Assembly (NCBI RefSeq): GCF_002838835.1
Contig: NZ_NHPP01000008.1
Location: 1-64,000 of the forward strand
Reading direction: 5' to 3'
Length of the DNA: 64,000 bases
Source of the DNA: Siphonobacter sp. SORGH_AS_0500
GTDB taxonomy: Bacteria > Bacteroidota > Bacteroidia > Cytophagales > Spirosomataceae
Shown here one piece after another: positions 18,693-27,374 of the stretch (positions are counted from its first letter, which is position 1; the number at the start of each line of letters is the position of its first letter). The notes below the pieces were generated by a model, which saw nothing but the letters and a program-made list of their open reading frames with translations, had not been told where the DNA came from and did not search any database. Both the position numbers and the translations under genes were made by a program.

Positions 18693-18777
18693 GCCCGGGT
18701 GGTGGAATGGTAGACACGAAGGACTTAAAATCCTTTGGGCAGTGATGCCTGTACGAGTTCGAGTCTCGTCCCGGGTA
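18693..18777 (+). tRNA. tRNA-Leu(TAA)
   Basis: This is a class II tRNA of 85 bases. The acceptor GCCCGGG pairs with CCCGGGT, the anticodon stem AAGGA/TCCTT closes the loop CTTAAAA (anticodon TAA), the variable arm (GGGCAGTGATGCCT) is long, and the T arm has GTTCGAGTC. CCA is not encoded. Confidence 0.97.
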
Positions 18778-18778
18778 C

Positions 18779-18816
18779 AAAAGCCTGATAAGCAATCGCT
18801 TGTCAGGCTTTTTCTT
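18779..18816 (+). terminator. Terminator after tRNA-Leu
   Basis: A 15-bp stem with one wobble pair (18779-18793 with 18798-18812) is closed by a 4-base loop and runs into a T-rich tail (TTTTTCTTTA). It ends the tRNA unit just before the beta-lactamase gene. Confidence 0.8.
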
Positions 18817-18945
18817 TATATATCCTTTTGGTTTGAATGAAGTCTGATCATCGGGTTTCATTCTCTATCCTGCTTTTTCGTGAGCTTCGTTTTTGAAAGA
18901 GATGTATTAACTTTCCTTCTCAATACAAATCTTTACCTAATACTC

Positions 18946-19695
18946 ATGCGTATTCTGATTATTCTTGCTCTTTCCGCTTTCTCGTTGGGAATAACGCAAG
19001 GCCAGACTATCAAAAAGCCGCCTCTAGAAGTGAGTCAGCTTCAGAAAGATGTCTATGTTCACGTTACTTATGGCATTTATCAGAATCAGGCGATTCCTTC
19101 CAATGGACTGATCGTAAACACAAAAGAGGGTGTCGTATTAATCGATACTGGCTGGGATACGAAAGCAGATACCGATAATACACGACAAATTCTGCACTGG
19201 GTCGACCAGCATTTGCATCAGCCTGTAAAGCTCTGCATCGTGACGCACTCGCATGACGATCGGGTAGGGGGCATAAGCGAATTAAAGAAAGCGGGCGTTC
19301 GTGTCATTAGCACGCCCCTGACGGCTCAGAAATCAATCAAAGAAGGTTATGAGTCACCTGAGGCCATTTTGCCGTCTGATACGAGCTTTACTATCGGAAA
19401 AGTACCTTTCCGGTGTTATTTTCCCGGAGAAGGCCATACCAGCGACAACATAGTGGTTTGGTTACCCAGCTATAAAATTCTGCACGGAGGATGTCTGGTG
19501 AAAAGCGTAGCCACCTTCGGCATGGGTAACATCGCGGATGCGAACCTGAAAGAATGGGGAAAGTCGATGAAACGACTGATGCAAGCATTTGGCTCTCCCA
19601 GGTGGGTCATTCCAGGACATGATACCTGGGGAGACCATAAAGCCCTGGAGCATACGTTCCATTTGGTGGAAAAATTCAGTGCTTCCAAGCTTTAA
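18946..19695 (+). CDS. Subclass B1 metallo-beta-lactamase
   Basis: This is a predicted secreted zinc hydrolase that opens beta-lactam rings, likely including carbapenems. A signal peptide covers roughly residues 1-20 (MRILIILALSAFSLGITQGQ). All six B1 zinc ligands are present: His101, His103 and Asp105 in HSHDDR, His164 in GEGHTSDN, Cys183 in GGCLVKS and His225 in PGHDTWGD. The Lys in GGCLVKS is the usual substrate-carboxylate contact. The length of 249 residues is typical. I chose the ATG at 18946 because it gives a clean signal peptide; the longer frame from 18880 does not. It is a single-gene unit between terminators with no mobile element nearby, so it looks resident. Activity is inferred from conserved residues, not shown. 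Confidence 0.93.
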   Translation: MRILIILALSAFSLGITQGQTIKKPPLEVSQLQKDVYVHVTYGIYQNQAIPSNGLIVNTKEGVVLIDTGWDTKADTDNTRQILHWVDQHLHQPVKLCIVTHSHDDRVGGISELKKAGVRVISTPLTAQKSIKEGYESPEAILPSDTSFTIGKVPFRCYFPGEGHTSDNIVVWLPSYKILHGGCLVKSVATFGMGNIADANLKEWGKSMKRLMQAFGSPRWVIPGHDTWGDHKALEHTFHLVEKFSASKL

Positions 19696-19713
19696 ACAGG
19701 CATTCATGCACAC

Positions 19714-19753
19714 AAAAAAGAGGCTGTTTCATTAGGTGAAACAGCCTCTTTTT
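19714..19753. terminator. Bidirectional terminator between the beta-lactamase and heme oxygenase genes
   Basis: A perfect stem of about 17 bp with a 5-base loop (arms 19714-19731 and 19737-19753) has A and T runs at its base, serving both convergent genes. Confidence 0.9.
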
Positions 19754-19765
19754 ATACAGCTTTAT

Positions 19766-20323
19766 TTAAGCTACTGCCTTGAAAATAGCCTGATAAGCTT
19801 TAAATGCTTTCTTCGCTCCTTCTACAATGGCAGGCTCATGTCCTGCTGCATTTGTTACCAGATAGGTACCAAAAGACTTCCAGCGTTCGCCTGTATTTTT
19901 ACCGTATCCATTATAAAACTTTGATTCTCCGGCATATGTCCCTAATTCAGGATGAGCCTGTAACCAGCGTTTAATGACCTGTCCACCCAGCATGGATCCT
20001 TCCGCTACGTAAGCGGCCCCCAGTAATTCTGATGTATTCCATCCTTCGAAAACGGTGCTAGGAGCGGTCTTGGGAGATGCTTGTATGGCCGTTAAATCGG
20101 CTTCAATCCAGGCGGCTTTCCGGCGTTCTTCCAGTGGATAGTTATCAATTGTACTTAAGGCAACTTCTAGAGCTTTATGAAAGGCCAGATGAGCCTGTAA
20201 TAAATGCTTATATTGATCGGTAGTTAAAGTTCCGCCTTTCAAAGCATCGGTATAAAACAATTGTTCGGTTTGTTCGTGTAACTCCCGAGTCTGTTCTTTA
20301 AGCTGACTTAAAATTTCTCCCAT
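19766..20323 (-). CDS. bphO: Biliverdin-producing heme oxygenase
   Basis: The enzyme cleaves heme to biliverdin IXa, the chromophore of bacterial phytochromes. It is an all-helical protein of 185 residues. The proximal heme ligand is probably His16 in TRELHEQTE, and the distal helix is represented by AAYVAEGSMLGGQVIKRWL with its Gly-rich kink. It is the third gene of an apparent operon with the response regulator (6 bases upstream) and bacteriophytochrome, which fixes its likely job as chromophore supply rather than iron scavenging. Confidence 0.87.
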   Translation of the reverse strand: MGEILSQLKEQTRELHEQTEQLFYTDALKGGTLTTDQYKHLLQAHLAFHKALEVALSTIDNYPLEERRKAAWIEADLTAIQASPKTAPSTVFEGWNTSELLGAAYVAEGSMLGGQVIKRWLQAHPELGTYAGESKFYNGYGKNTGERWKSFGTYLVTNAAGHEPAIVEGAKKAFKAYQAIFKAVA

Positions 20324-20329
20324 GAATAA

Positions 20330-20752
20330 TTATTGATTGGCTTTTTGAGCGAGCCAGAAATCCAGAGCCCGTTGCAACATATCGCTTACCTCGCGGTAAC
20401 CTCCGGGTTTCACCAGATAGGCGTTCGCCCCCAGATCGAAAGCTTCCCGCATATCCTTAGGGTTGTCTGAAGTACTGTAAACGACAATCGGCAGATAACG
20501 TCCTTTGGCATTGGAACGAATCTGCTGTAAAACTTCAAAACCGTTATTACCAGGTAGATTTAGGTCAAGTAATAACATTTTAGGAAGAATAGCTTCCTCT
20601 GTTTGGTAGTTACCCCGGCTCAACACGTAATCAACGGCTTCATTACCGGTCGTAATAACTTTATAAGTAGGAGGCTGATTTATTTTTCCAATAACCCGTT
20701 TGAATATGTCAACATCATCTGGGTTGTCTTCTACATACAATACATCAATCAT
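20330..20752 (-). CDS. Single-domain response regulator (Rcp1/BphR type)
   Basis: This CheY-like receiver of 140 residues has no output domain. The acidic pocket is in VEDNPDD, the phospho-acceptor is Asp63 in LLLDLNLPG, the Ser/Thr switch is in VVYSTSD, and the conserved Lys is in AYLVKPGG. Rcp1-like regulators take phosphate from phytochrome kinases and pass it on through protein contacts. It lies between the bacteriophytochrome and heme oxygenase genes, 13 bases after the former. Confidence 0.9.
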   Translation of the reverse strand: MIDVLYVEDNPDDVDIFKRVIGKINQPPTYKVITTGNEAVDYVLSRGNYQTEEAILPKMLLLDLNLPGNNGFEVLQQIRSNAKGRYLPIVVYSTSDNPKDMREAFDLGANAYLVKPGGYREVSDMLQRALDFWLAQKANQ

Positions 20753-20765
20753 ACCTGTATTAAGT

Positions 20766-22991
20766 TTAGGCTAGGGGAAATGAAACATAAAAGGTAGTCT
20801 CACGGCCCGGCTCACTAAAGAACCATACTTTACCATGGTGCCTTTGCATGATCCGTTTAACGATGGCCAGCCCTACGCCATGCCCTTCATATTCCTTTGC
20901 ATTATCTAACCGTTTAAATAAATCAAAAACCTTACCACTTTGATTCATATCAATACCAATGCCATTATCCGTGACGGAATAAATAACCTCCTCGTTCGTT
21001 TGAATGCCCTTAACAGTAACGCAAGGATGTTCAGCCGTTTGAGAATACTTAATGGCATTAGTCAATAAATTGGTGAAAACCTGCATAATCATGGTTTTAT
21101 CGCCCTTGATCGGTGGGGTCTCTCCAATGTCAATGGTTAGTAATTCATTTTTGTTAGTAACTAACAGTTCTTCCCTTAAGTTATATAATAAATCTTTCAT
21201 AGGAAGAGGCTCCGCCGACATTTCAGTACGACCACTACGGGCATAATGTAAAATTTCCCGGATGAGATCACTCATCTTATTACTGGCAGAAACAATTTTC
21301 TCAAAAAGGGGAATTGTTTCCTCATCGAGCCGATCACCATAATCCATCAGAAATACTTCTGAATAGGTCTTGATCGAAGCCAGCGGCGTCCGTAAGTCGT
21401 GCGAAACAGTATAACTGAACGTGTCTAGTTCTTCGTAAGCTAACTTTAACTGCTCATTTAAAATGCGGATTTGATTGGCTTTTTGAGTAACAATCTGAAG
21501 AATATCCTCTCGAATTTTCAAGGCCGTATTGATTTCAGCCTGCTTCCATGATTCGGAGGTATTTCTAACCAATTGCGTCCATTTCGCGAAACTCTTCCGT
21601 GGGCTCAGGCGGTTTCTTCCAGCTTCGTCCGTCCATACCTGTTTATCATCTGGATTTCCCCCCCAGGCCACTTGCTGCATAACCTCCGGCTTAAACCAGA
21701 TCAGGTATTCTTCCAACTGTCGTGAAATCACGATAGCCATCATGCCCGATGCGTCGTCGCGGTAGTCGATGGCGGGGCCGAAAACTTTGGAAAACTGATG
21801 GGTGTGAAAGATGGTATCTACCTTATTATTTTTTAGCCAATCAGCTATTTTTAAAATCTGGCTTTCAGACGGCGTTTTTCCAACGGTATGTACCTTCCCT
21901 TCAAAGAGCAAAGCCGCTCCAGAGGCTAGCGATATATCCAGAACTGTAGTGGCCTTTTGGGTTAAGCCCTGAACGACATTCCAGTCGCGTTGCATTTGCT
22001 CGAAAAGTATCTGTTCATTCCGCCAGAGACGATTAACCATGCTCAGATCTTCCTCGTCCTTGCGGAATTCCAAAGCCGCTGAAAGAAGCTGACTAATCAT
22101 TTTCCCAGACATTCGGGAGTTATAGTCAACCAGACGTGGATCATCGTAATGATGGCAGGAAATCAGCCCCCAGAGTTCCCCTTTGTATAAAAGCGAGAAA
22201 CTCATGCTGGAGCGAACGCCCATATTTTTCAGATACTCAATATGAACGGGAGAAACGGCCCGTAGAATAGACTGACTCAGGTCCAGAGGCTGCCGGGTTT
22301 CCATATTCATGCCCGGATAAATCGCAACCGAGCGAGCTTGGGAATCAATGATCGTCCGAACAAAGTTCGTTTTATATAACTCACGTGCCTGTTTAGGAAT
22401 GTCAGAGGCAGGATAATGCAGGCCCAGAAAAGTTTCCAGATGGTCTTCTTTGGCCTCCGCCGCTACTTCGCCGTTCCAATCTTCGTCGAAACGGTAAATC
22501 ATGACCCGGTCATACTGTGTGATAGCCTTCATTTCCACGACCACGCGTTCCAGTAGCTCCTGAATGCTTTTGCTTTGCTGCATACTGGACATGACCCGGC
22601 TGACCAAAACCTGCAAAGTGCCCGGAAAAAGAACCTCATTTTTGGGTTCAAATTCCAGCATATATAAATCATCCATGAGATGAATAACCAGGTAATATTC
22701 CCGGCCATCAATATGGACGTTAAAGGGCGTCATGCCTTCAAAAGAGCCCTGCTTTTGGGCAATCTGAATTAACTGAACCAGCTCCCCTCCTTTTAATTCC
22801 TTCATTGAAAGCAATTGGAGCGGCTGGTTAATAATATTTTCGGCCGTACTGGCGAGTAATTCTTCTAAGTTAGTACTGAGCTGACGAACTCGAAAAGAGG
22901 CATCAACGGCTAATAAATAACCATGAGCCTGAATATGTCCCAAATGCCGGATGGGTTCGTGTTCGCAAGCCTGAATATCTATATTTTGCAT
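20766..22991 (-). CDS. bphP: Bacteriophytochrome histidine kinase
   Basis: This is a red/far-red light sensor kinase of 741 residues with the order PAS-GAF-PHY-HisKA-HATPase. Biliverdin would attach to Cys9 in ACEHEPIRHLGHIQAHG, the bacterial attachment position. The GAF domain carries YPASDIPKQARELY with the chromophore-contacting DIP, and CHHYDDPRLV. The PHY tongue has PRKSF, a match to the PRxSF motif. The H-box VSHDLRTPLAS lies near residue 529, and N and G boxes follow (NLLTNAIKYS, DNGIGID, GHGVGLAIVKRI). It is the first gene of an operon with a response regulator and heme oxygenase. The 317-base upstream region is shared with a divergent kinase. Confidence 0.95.
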   Translation of the reverse strand: MQNIDIQACEHEPIRHLGHIQAHGYLLAVDASFRVRQLSTNLEELLASTAENIINQPLQLLSMKELKGGELVQLIQIAQKQGSFEGMTPFNVHIDGREYYLVIHLMDDLYMLEFEPKNEVLFPGTLQVLVSRVMSSMQQSKSIQELLERVVVEMKAITQYDRVMIYRFDEDWNGEVAAEAKEDHLETFLGLHYPASDIPKQARELYKTNFVRTIIDSQARSVAIYPGMNMETRQPLDLSQSILRAVSPVHIEYLKNMGVRSSMSFSLLYKGELWGLISCHHYDDPRLVDYNSRMSGKMISQLLSAALEFRKDEEDLSMVNRLWRNEQILFEQMQRDWNVVQGLTQKATTVLDISLASGAALLFEGKVHTVGKTPSESQILKIADWLKNNKVDTIFHTHQFSKVFGPAIDYRDDASGMMAIVISRQLEEYLIWFKPEVMQQVAWGGNPDDKQVWTDEAGRNRLSPRKSFAKWTQLVRNTSESWKQAEINTALKIREDILQIVTQKANQIRILNEQLKLAYEELDTFSYTVSHDLRTPLASIKTYSEVFLMDYGDRLDEETIPLFEKIVSASNKMSDLIREILHYARSGRTEMSAEPLPMKDLLYNLREELLVTNKNELLTIDIGETPPIKGDKTMIMQVFTNLLTNAIKYSQTAEHPCVTVKGIQTNEEVIYSVTDNGIGIDMNQSGKVFDLFKRLDNAKEYEGHGVGLAIVKRIMQRHHGKVWFFSEPGRETTFYVSFPLA

Positions 22992-23308
22992 ATCTTTGGG
23001 ATACTGTTCAATCAGTGCTGGCCAGTATTAAAGCCAGGATAAATTAAAAGCCGGGGGAAAGTTCATACTTAACACCAGACAAAAGCATGGAGTTTTAAAA
23101 TTACGATTTTATTTCAGGACAGACGAGGAAATTAAACCGGATCCAAAAGATTGAATCTTAATTTGTTGGCTCATAAAATAGAGGTTTAAGTAATTATCAT
23201 CTGATAAAACACTTGACTGCTTATGCAGGTTAGGTAATTAATCGGGTAGGTTGGATTCCTCAGTATTGTGCTGGAAACTGCTCCCATTTGATAGGAATTA
23301 ATTAAGGT
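22992..23308. other. Divergent intergenic region between bphP and a histidine kinase gene
   Basis: I see no gene or strong repeat in these 317 bases. It must hold both divergent promoters, but I could not place a convincing TAnnTTTG element for either. Confidence 0.4.
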
Positions 23309-24313
23309 ATGAATCACTCAGATACGAAGGAGACCGCTGGCTTCATCACTGTATCTTCTTCCGGAATGATCTTAGATTTCAGTTATCATCTGCTACAGAT
23401 AACCGGGCTTTCAGCTATTCATATTCTTGACCAACCCTTAGATCTTTTTCTTCTACAAGCAACCTGGGAACGCTTACAAGCCCAACCTACGGGAACCTTG
23501 ACTTTGCTAAACCCGGAAATTACATGTATTGAGTTTCATTACCAGATTCATGAAACCCGGTTGGCCGATCAGAAGACTTTTCAAATTACCCTAAAGCCCA
23601 AAGATGAAGAGCGGCAACCTGCTTCGTTTACTTCGCTGGATAACGACTGGTTATTAATGAATAAAATCTTTGCTCACGACCTGCGAGAGCCTCTGCGTAA
23701 GATTTTACTCTATATAGATATGATTCGGGGGAATACCCAGAATCAGATTACTGCCGAAAGCCTAATGTTACTTCAGGTAACCAACGATCAAAGCTACCAG
23801 GCTCTGCAATTGCTGGATTCCATTCGCCAATACACGTCTTTTGCAACCAATGAAAAACGGACGTTGAAATCTATAGATCTCAACGAGATGGTAGAAAAAA
23901 GCTGGCTACGTGTAAGTGATGAAAACGGACTCAACACAACAGTATTGGAGAAAACCCAGTTACCCGTTATTAAAGGGCAGGGAACGATGATTCAGACCCT
24001 TTTCTATCAGCTTTTAGATAACTCCGCCAAATTCGCACACCCCAGTCGGCCTTTGCAGATCAGAATTGAAGCCGAATTACATTCCCAATCTGTTGAAATT
24101 CGAATTCTGGATAATGGTATCGGTTTTGATGACCGATATAAGGAAGATATTTTCCGGTTATTCAATCAGCTCAACCGCAATTCGCCGGGTTACGGAGCGG
24201 GTTTAGCCTTCTGTAAGAAAATTGTAGAAAGTCACCAGGGAAAAATAGTCGCTCATTCCATCCCACAAAAAGGAACGGTGTTGACGATAACCCTCCCCCT
24301 TCATTCCCGTTGA
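23309..24313 (+). CDS. Sensor histidine kinase with PAS-like N terminus
   Basis: This 334-residue soluble kinase is divergent from bphP. The N-terminal 100 residues look like a PAS domain (SSSGMILDFSYHLLQITGL), without a recognisable cofactor motif. The dimerisation helix carries FAHDLREPLRK (His near residue 121), and the catalytic domain carries QLLDNSAKFAH, ILDNGIGFDD and GYGAGLAFCKKIVESHQG. No membrane segment is visible. It closely resembles the kinase half of the phytochrome in order and size and may share its regulator, but that is inference from position. Confidence 0.85.
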   Translation: MNHSDTKETAGFITVSSSGMILDFSYHLLQITGLSAIHILDQPLDLFLLQATWERLQAQPTGTLTLLNPEITCIEFHYQIHETRLADQKTFQITLKPKDEERQPASFTSLDNDWLLMNKIFAHDLREPLRKILLYIDMIRGNTQNQITAESLMLLQVTNDQSYQALQLLDSIRQYTSFATNEKRTLKSIDLNEMVEKSWLRVSDENGLNTTVLEKTQLPVIKGQGTMIQTLFYQLLDNSAKFAHPSRPLQIRIEAELHSQSVEIRILDNGIGFDDRYKEDIFRLFNQLNRNSPGYGAGLAFCKKIVESHQGKIVAHSIPQKGTVLTITLPLHSR

Positions 24314-24421
24314 AAGCCAGCGGAAAAGCTTTTCTTTACCCATATATTATTTTTCTGTGTCCGCTCCGTTATTGTAAAGTAAAAACGTTAACTTGCTTAG
24401 CGTCAAAACTCTCGTAATACC

Positions 24422-24939
24422 ATGGGCAGAAAAGTATTAGTGCTGAATCAGGATTACTCAGCCTTGACGATATGCTCGGTCGCCAAAGCTTTTTTACTAG
24501 TCTACCTTAAAAAGGCCGATTTGATTTCAGAGTCTCAAACGGAAAACCTTCGGAGCATTTCTCAATCTTTTCCCTTGCCGACGGTTATTCGCCTGCACAA
24601 GTACGTATACTTGCCTTATCGGGGAGTGATGTTAACGCGTCAGAATATTTTTAGACGCGATGGCCACCAGTGTCAATACTGTGGAACATCGGATGATTTG
24701 ACGCTGGACCACGTACTACCTAAATCCAGAAGCGGCAAATCCAGTTGGGACAACCTTACTACGGCCTGCAAACGCTGTAACTCCCGCAAAGGTGATTTCA
24801 CCCCTGAGGAAGCCGGAATGGTGCTGCGGCAGCGACCTTATAAGCCTTCATTTATTATGTTCATCCGGGACTTCTCGGGTATTAATGATGAAAGCTGGTT
24901 ACCCTTCTCACTCGAAAAGAGAAGAAATTTGTTAATTAA
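24422..24939 (+). CDS. HNH endonuclease family protein (frameshift near the 3' end)
   Basis: The protein is a small HNH nuclease-fold protein of unknown role, widespread in Bacteroidota. A zinc site is formed by Cys84-x2-Cys87 and Cys116-x2-Cys119, around the HNH core LDHVLPKSRSG (Asp96, His97) and WDNLTTACKRCN. As written the frame runs on to 25078, giving a 40-residue tail unlike the family. Adding one T in the TT at 24905-24906 restores DESWLPFLTRKEKKFVN with a stop at 24939 and a protein of 172 residues, the usual length, so I give the repaired extent. It lies upstream of ruvB. Confidence 0.8.
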
Positions 24940-25102
24940 GTTACGAAAGCTTGAGCCGAGTGCATGTGAAGAGTGGCCCACTGATTTTCTTCGGAATCCT
25001 GCGGGTAATTCAGGATCATTTTTGACATTCCATCCGGGAATTGGCTTTTGCCGCACAGAATCTGCTAAATTTGACTAGTAGATATTAAACTGTGACTGAA
25101 GC

Positions 25103-26128
25103 ATGCGGGAAGATTATTTGAAAGGGGACAGAGAAACCCTATCGAAAGATGATCGGGAAGTAGAAAGAGCCCTTCGGCCTTTAAGTTTTGGCGATTTTAC
25201 GGGCCAGGATAAGATTCTTGAAAACCTGAAAATATTCGTTTCGGCGGCAAAAATGCGGGAAGAAGCCCTGGACCACGTGTTGCTACACGGCCCTCCGGGT
25301 TTGGGAAAAACGACCTTATCCAACATTATTGCGAATGAACTCGGGGCGGGTATTAAAATTACGTCAGGGCCCGTGTTGGATAAACCGAGTGATCTGGCGG
25401 GTTTGCTGACCAACCTGCAACCGCACGATGTTCTTTTTATTGACGAAATTCACCGACTGAATCCCATCGTAGAGGAATACCTATATTCTGCGATGGAAGA
25501 TTATAAAATCGATATTCTGCTGGATTCAGGGCCGAATGCTCGAAGTGTACAAATTGGACTGAATCCCTTTACGCTGATTGGAGCAACTACGCGGGCGGGC
25601 TTATTAACCTCACCTTTGCGAGCTCGTTTTGGAATTAATGCCCGACTTGAATATTATGATGCGAAGTTACTAACAACCATCATCAAGCGTTCCTGTAGTA
25701 TTCTTAACATGCCAGTGGAAGAACAGGCAGCCTTTGAAATTGCCCGGCGGAGTCGCGGAACACCACGGATTGCTAATAACCTCCTGCGACGCACGCGGGA
25801 TTTTGCTCAGGTAAAAGGCGGCGGGCGTATCACCGTTGACATCGCGGAAATGGCCCTGGCGGCTCTGGATGTCGATCATAATGGTCTGGATGATATGGAT
25901 AATCGTATCTTGAGCACCATCATCGAGAAATTCAAAGGGGGACCTGTGGGTTTATCTACCATTGCCACGGCCGTAGGAGAAGAGGCAGAAACGATTGAAG
26001 AGGTATATGAGCCTTTTCTGATTCAGGAAGGTTATCTCAAGCGTACCTCCCGAGGTAGAGAAGCGACGGAAAAGGCGTATAGTCATTTGGGGATTTTGCC
26101 AAAATACCGGACAGGGGAGCTTTTTTAA
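25103..26128 (+). CDS. ruvB: Holliday junction branch migration helicase RuvB
   Basis: RuvB is the AAA+ motor that drives Holliday junction migration with RuvA. The 341-residue protein has [18 protein letters not shown], Walker [10 protein letters not shown] (residues 63-71), Walker [10 protein letters not shown], sensor 1 [19 protein letters not shown], and a C-terminal winged helix ([20 protein letters not shown]). The start is supported by the normal family length. RuvA and RuvC are not in the window. Confidence 0.97.
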   Translation: MREDYLKGDRETLSKDDREVERALRPLSFGDFTGQDKILENLKIFVSAAKMREEALDHVLLHGPPGLGKTTLSNIIANELGAGIKITSGPVLDKPSDLAGLLTNLQPHDVLFIDEIHRLNPIVEEYLYSAMEDYKIDILLDSGPNARSVQIGLNPFTLIGATTRAGLLTSPLRARFGINARLEYYDAKLLTTIIKRSCSILNMPVEEQAAFEIARRSRGTPRIANNLLRRTRDFAQVKGGGRITVDIAEMALAALDVDHNGLDDMDNRILSTIIEKFKGGPVGLSTIATAVGEEAETIEEVYEPFLIQEGYLKRTSRGREATEKAYSHLGILPKYRTGELF

Positions 26129-26347
26129 AGTTCAATGGCTCATTTTACTAGATTTTATGAGAATATTTTATTGAATTATGGCAAGAATTTTTTGTTTTAT
26201 TCGATAATTTATTAATTTTGAATTCATAGCTAAGAAAGAAAGTAAGCAAGAAGCACCATTCAGTATATTTATACTCGACTGGAACAATGATTACCTTTTA
26301 GCGGAATTACTGGAGTTGAATAATACACCACCTAAATCCCTAGTGAA

Positions 26348-26506
26348 ATGAAAAATTTGAACCATTATCGGCTCTTGCAGTGGATCATTTTTTCACCGAT
26401 TCTGATTCCAATCTGTATCCTGACGGGAGCATGGGAAGGAATTCAGCATACGTTTGGAAAAGTAATCCAGCAAATCAAGACAGACGTGACAACAGATGTT
26501 GCTTAA
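26348..26506 (+). CDS. Small single-pass membrane protein (52 residues), unknown
   Basis: A short open frame starts MKNLNHYRLLQWIIF and ends KTDVTTDVA. It has a basic N terminus, one hydrophobic stretch at about residues 12-27 (WIIFSPILIPICILTG) and an amphipathic charged tail. It stands alone in a 463-base space between ruvB and a convergent hydrolase gene and is followed by a good terminator, which supports real transcription. I do not recognise a family. Confidence 0.5.
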   Translation: MKNLNHYRLLQWIIFSPILIPICILTGAWEGIQHTFGKVIQQIKTDVTTDVA

Positions 26507-26559
26507 CTTGTCTTCCTCTTCTGATTGACATCAACCTTAATTGATAAATATATTTTCTT

Positions 26560-26591
26560 AAAAAGCTCTGGATCAACATCCAGGGCTTTTT
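26560..26591. terminator. Bidirectional terminator
   Basis: A 14-bp stem with one wobble pair (26560-26573 with 26578-26591) and a CAAC loop has A and T runs on the two sides. It serves the small protein gene on the plus strand and the hydrolase gene on the minus strand. Confidence 0.85.
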
Positions 26592-27374
26592 TTATGGATT
26601 CTGTTGAGCTAGAAATTCTGCTGTTTTTTCGATCATGTGATTATGACCCGAGTTGAGAATAAATCGCTGGGCTGTGGGAATCTTAGTGGTAAGGGGTAGA
26701 ACAGAATCGGGAGGCATCATCCGGTCAAATTCACCCATATAAAATTGAATGGGTAAAGCATGCCGATTAAAAAGGGTGATGAGGGAGGACAACGAAAAAT
26801 GGAAATGCCGAAACGAAACCCAGGATAAAAAAATCCGCTTCCGTTTCTCAGGAGAATCCAGCATCCAGTGTACAAAACGGGACATGCTCGGATGAATGAT
26901 TTTCATACGTTCGCCAACGCCCGTCCATTTCATGACCAGAGAAGGGTTGAAAGTAACGTATTTGAAAATTCGCCGGGTTAATCGATTTCGAACGGCGAAG
27001 GTATAGTAAGGATTCTTTAGAATGCCGTCGGGAGCCAGCAGGTATAGCTTGTTAACCTGATCAGGCAGCATTTCAACCGTAGTCAGGGCAAATCGCCCAC
27101 CCATGCTGAAACCCACTACGCTAAAGCGGACAATGCCTTCTTTTTTCAGAAAGTCCGAAATTTGCTGTTTCCATTGAGTTTTATCGAGCGTAATGGGATG
27201 AACCTGCCGTTTGGTATTCATGCCGTGAAAAGGTAAATCGAAGGCGTAAATCGTATATCGGTCTCCCAAAAGCTTCACCCAAGGTTCGTAAGCGGTATGA
27301 TCCTGCCCAATGCCATGAAAAGCCAGCAAAGGTTCCGGGCCATTTCCTGACTTGGTATATGTTACTAACTGCAT
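26592..27374 (-). CDS. Alpha/beta hydrolase
   Basis: This is a 260-residue cytoplasmic alpha/beta-fold hydrolase of unknown substrate. Marks are the oxyanion HGIGQDH, the nucleophile elbow VGFSMGGR (Ser near residue 119), an acidic residue candidate in MGEFDRMMPP, and a C-terminal His in NSGHNHMIEK. The basic middle (RNRLTRRIFKYV) probably forms the cap. It is a single-gene unit. Confidence 0.82.
   Translation of the reverse strand: MQLVTYTKSGNGPEPLLAFHGIGQDHTAYEPWVKLLGDRYTIYAFDLPFHGMNTKRQVHPITLDKTQWKQQISDFLKKEGIVRFSVVGFSMGGRFALTTVEMLPDQVNKLYLLAPDGILKNPYYTFAVRNRLTRRIFKYVTFNPSLVMKWTGVGERMKIIHPSMSRFVHWMLDSPEKRKRIFLSWVSFRHFHFSLSSLITLFNRHALPIQFYMGEFDRMMPPDSVLPLTTKIPTAQRFILNSGHNHMIEKTAEFLAQQNP

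Noticed and set aside
18396-18861. Open frames crossing the two tRNA genes on both strands
   Set aside because: They read through cloverleaf sequence and terminators; translations such as SERRGSNPRPRPW are well-known artefacts of tRNA regions.
24422-26128. HNH gene plus ruvB as a defence or mobile-intron system
   Set aside because: The HNH protein is a common short Bacteroidota family and ruvB is an ordinary full-length housekeeping gene; no other defence gene is nearby.
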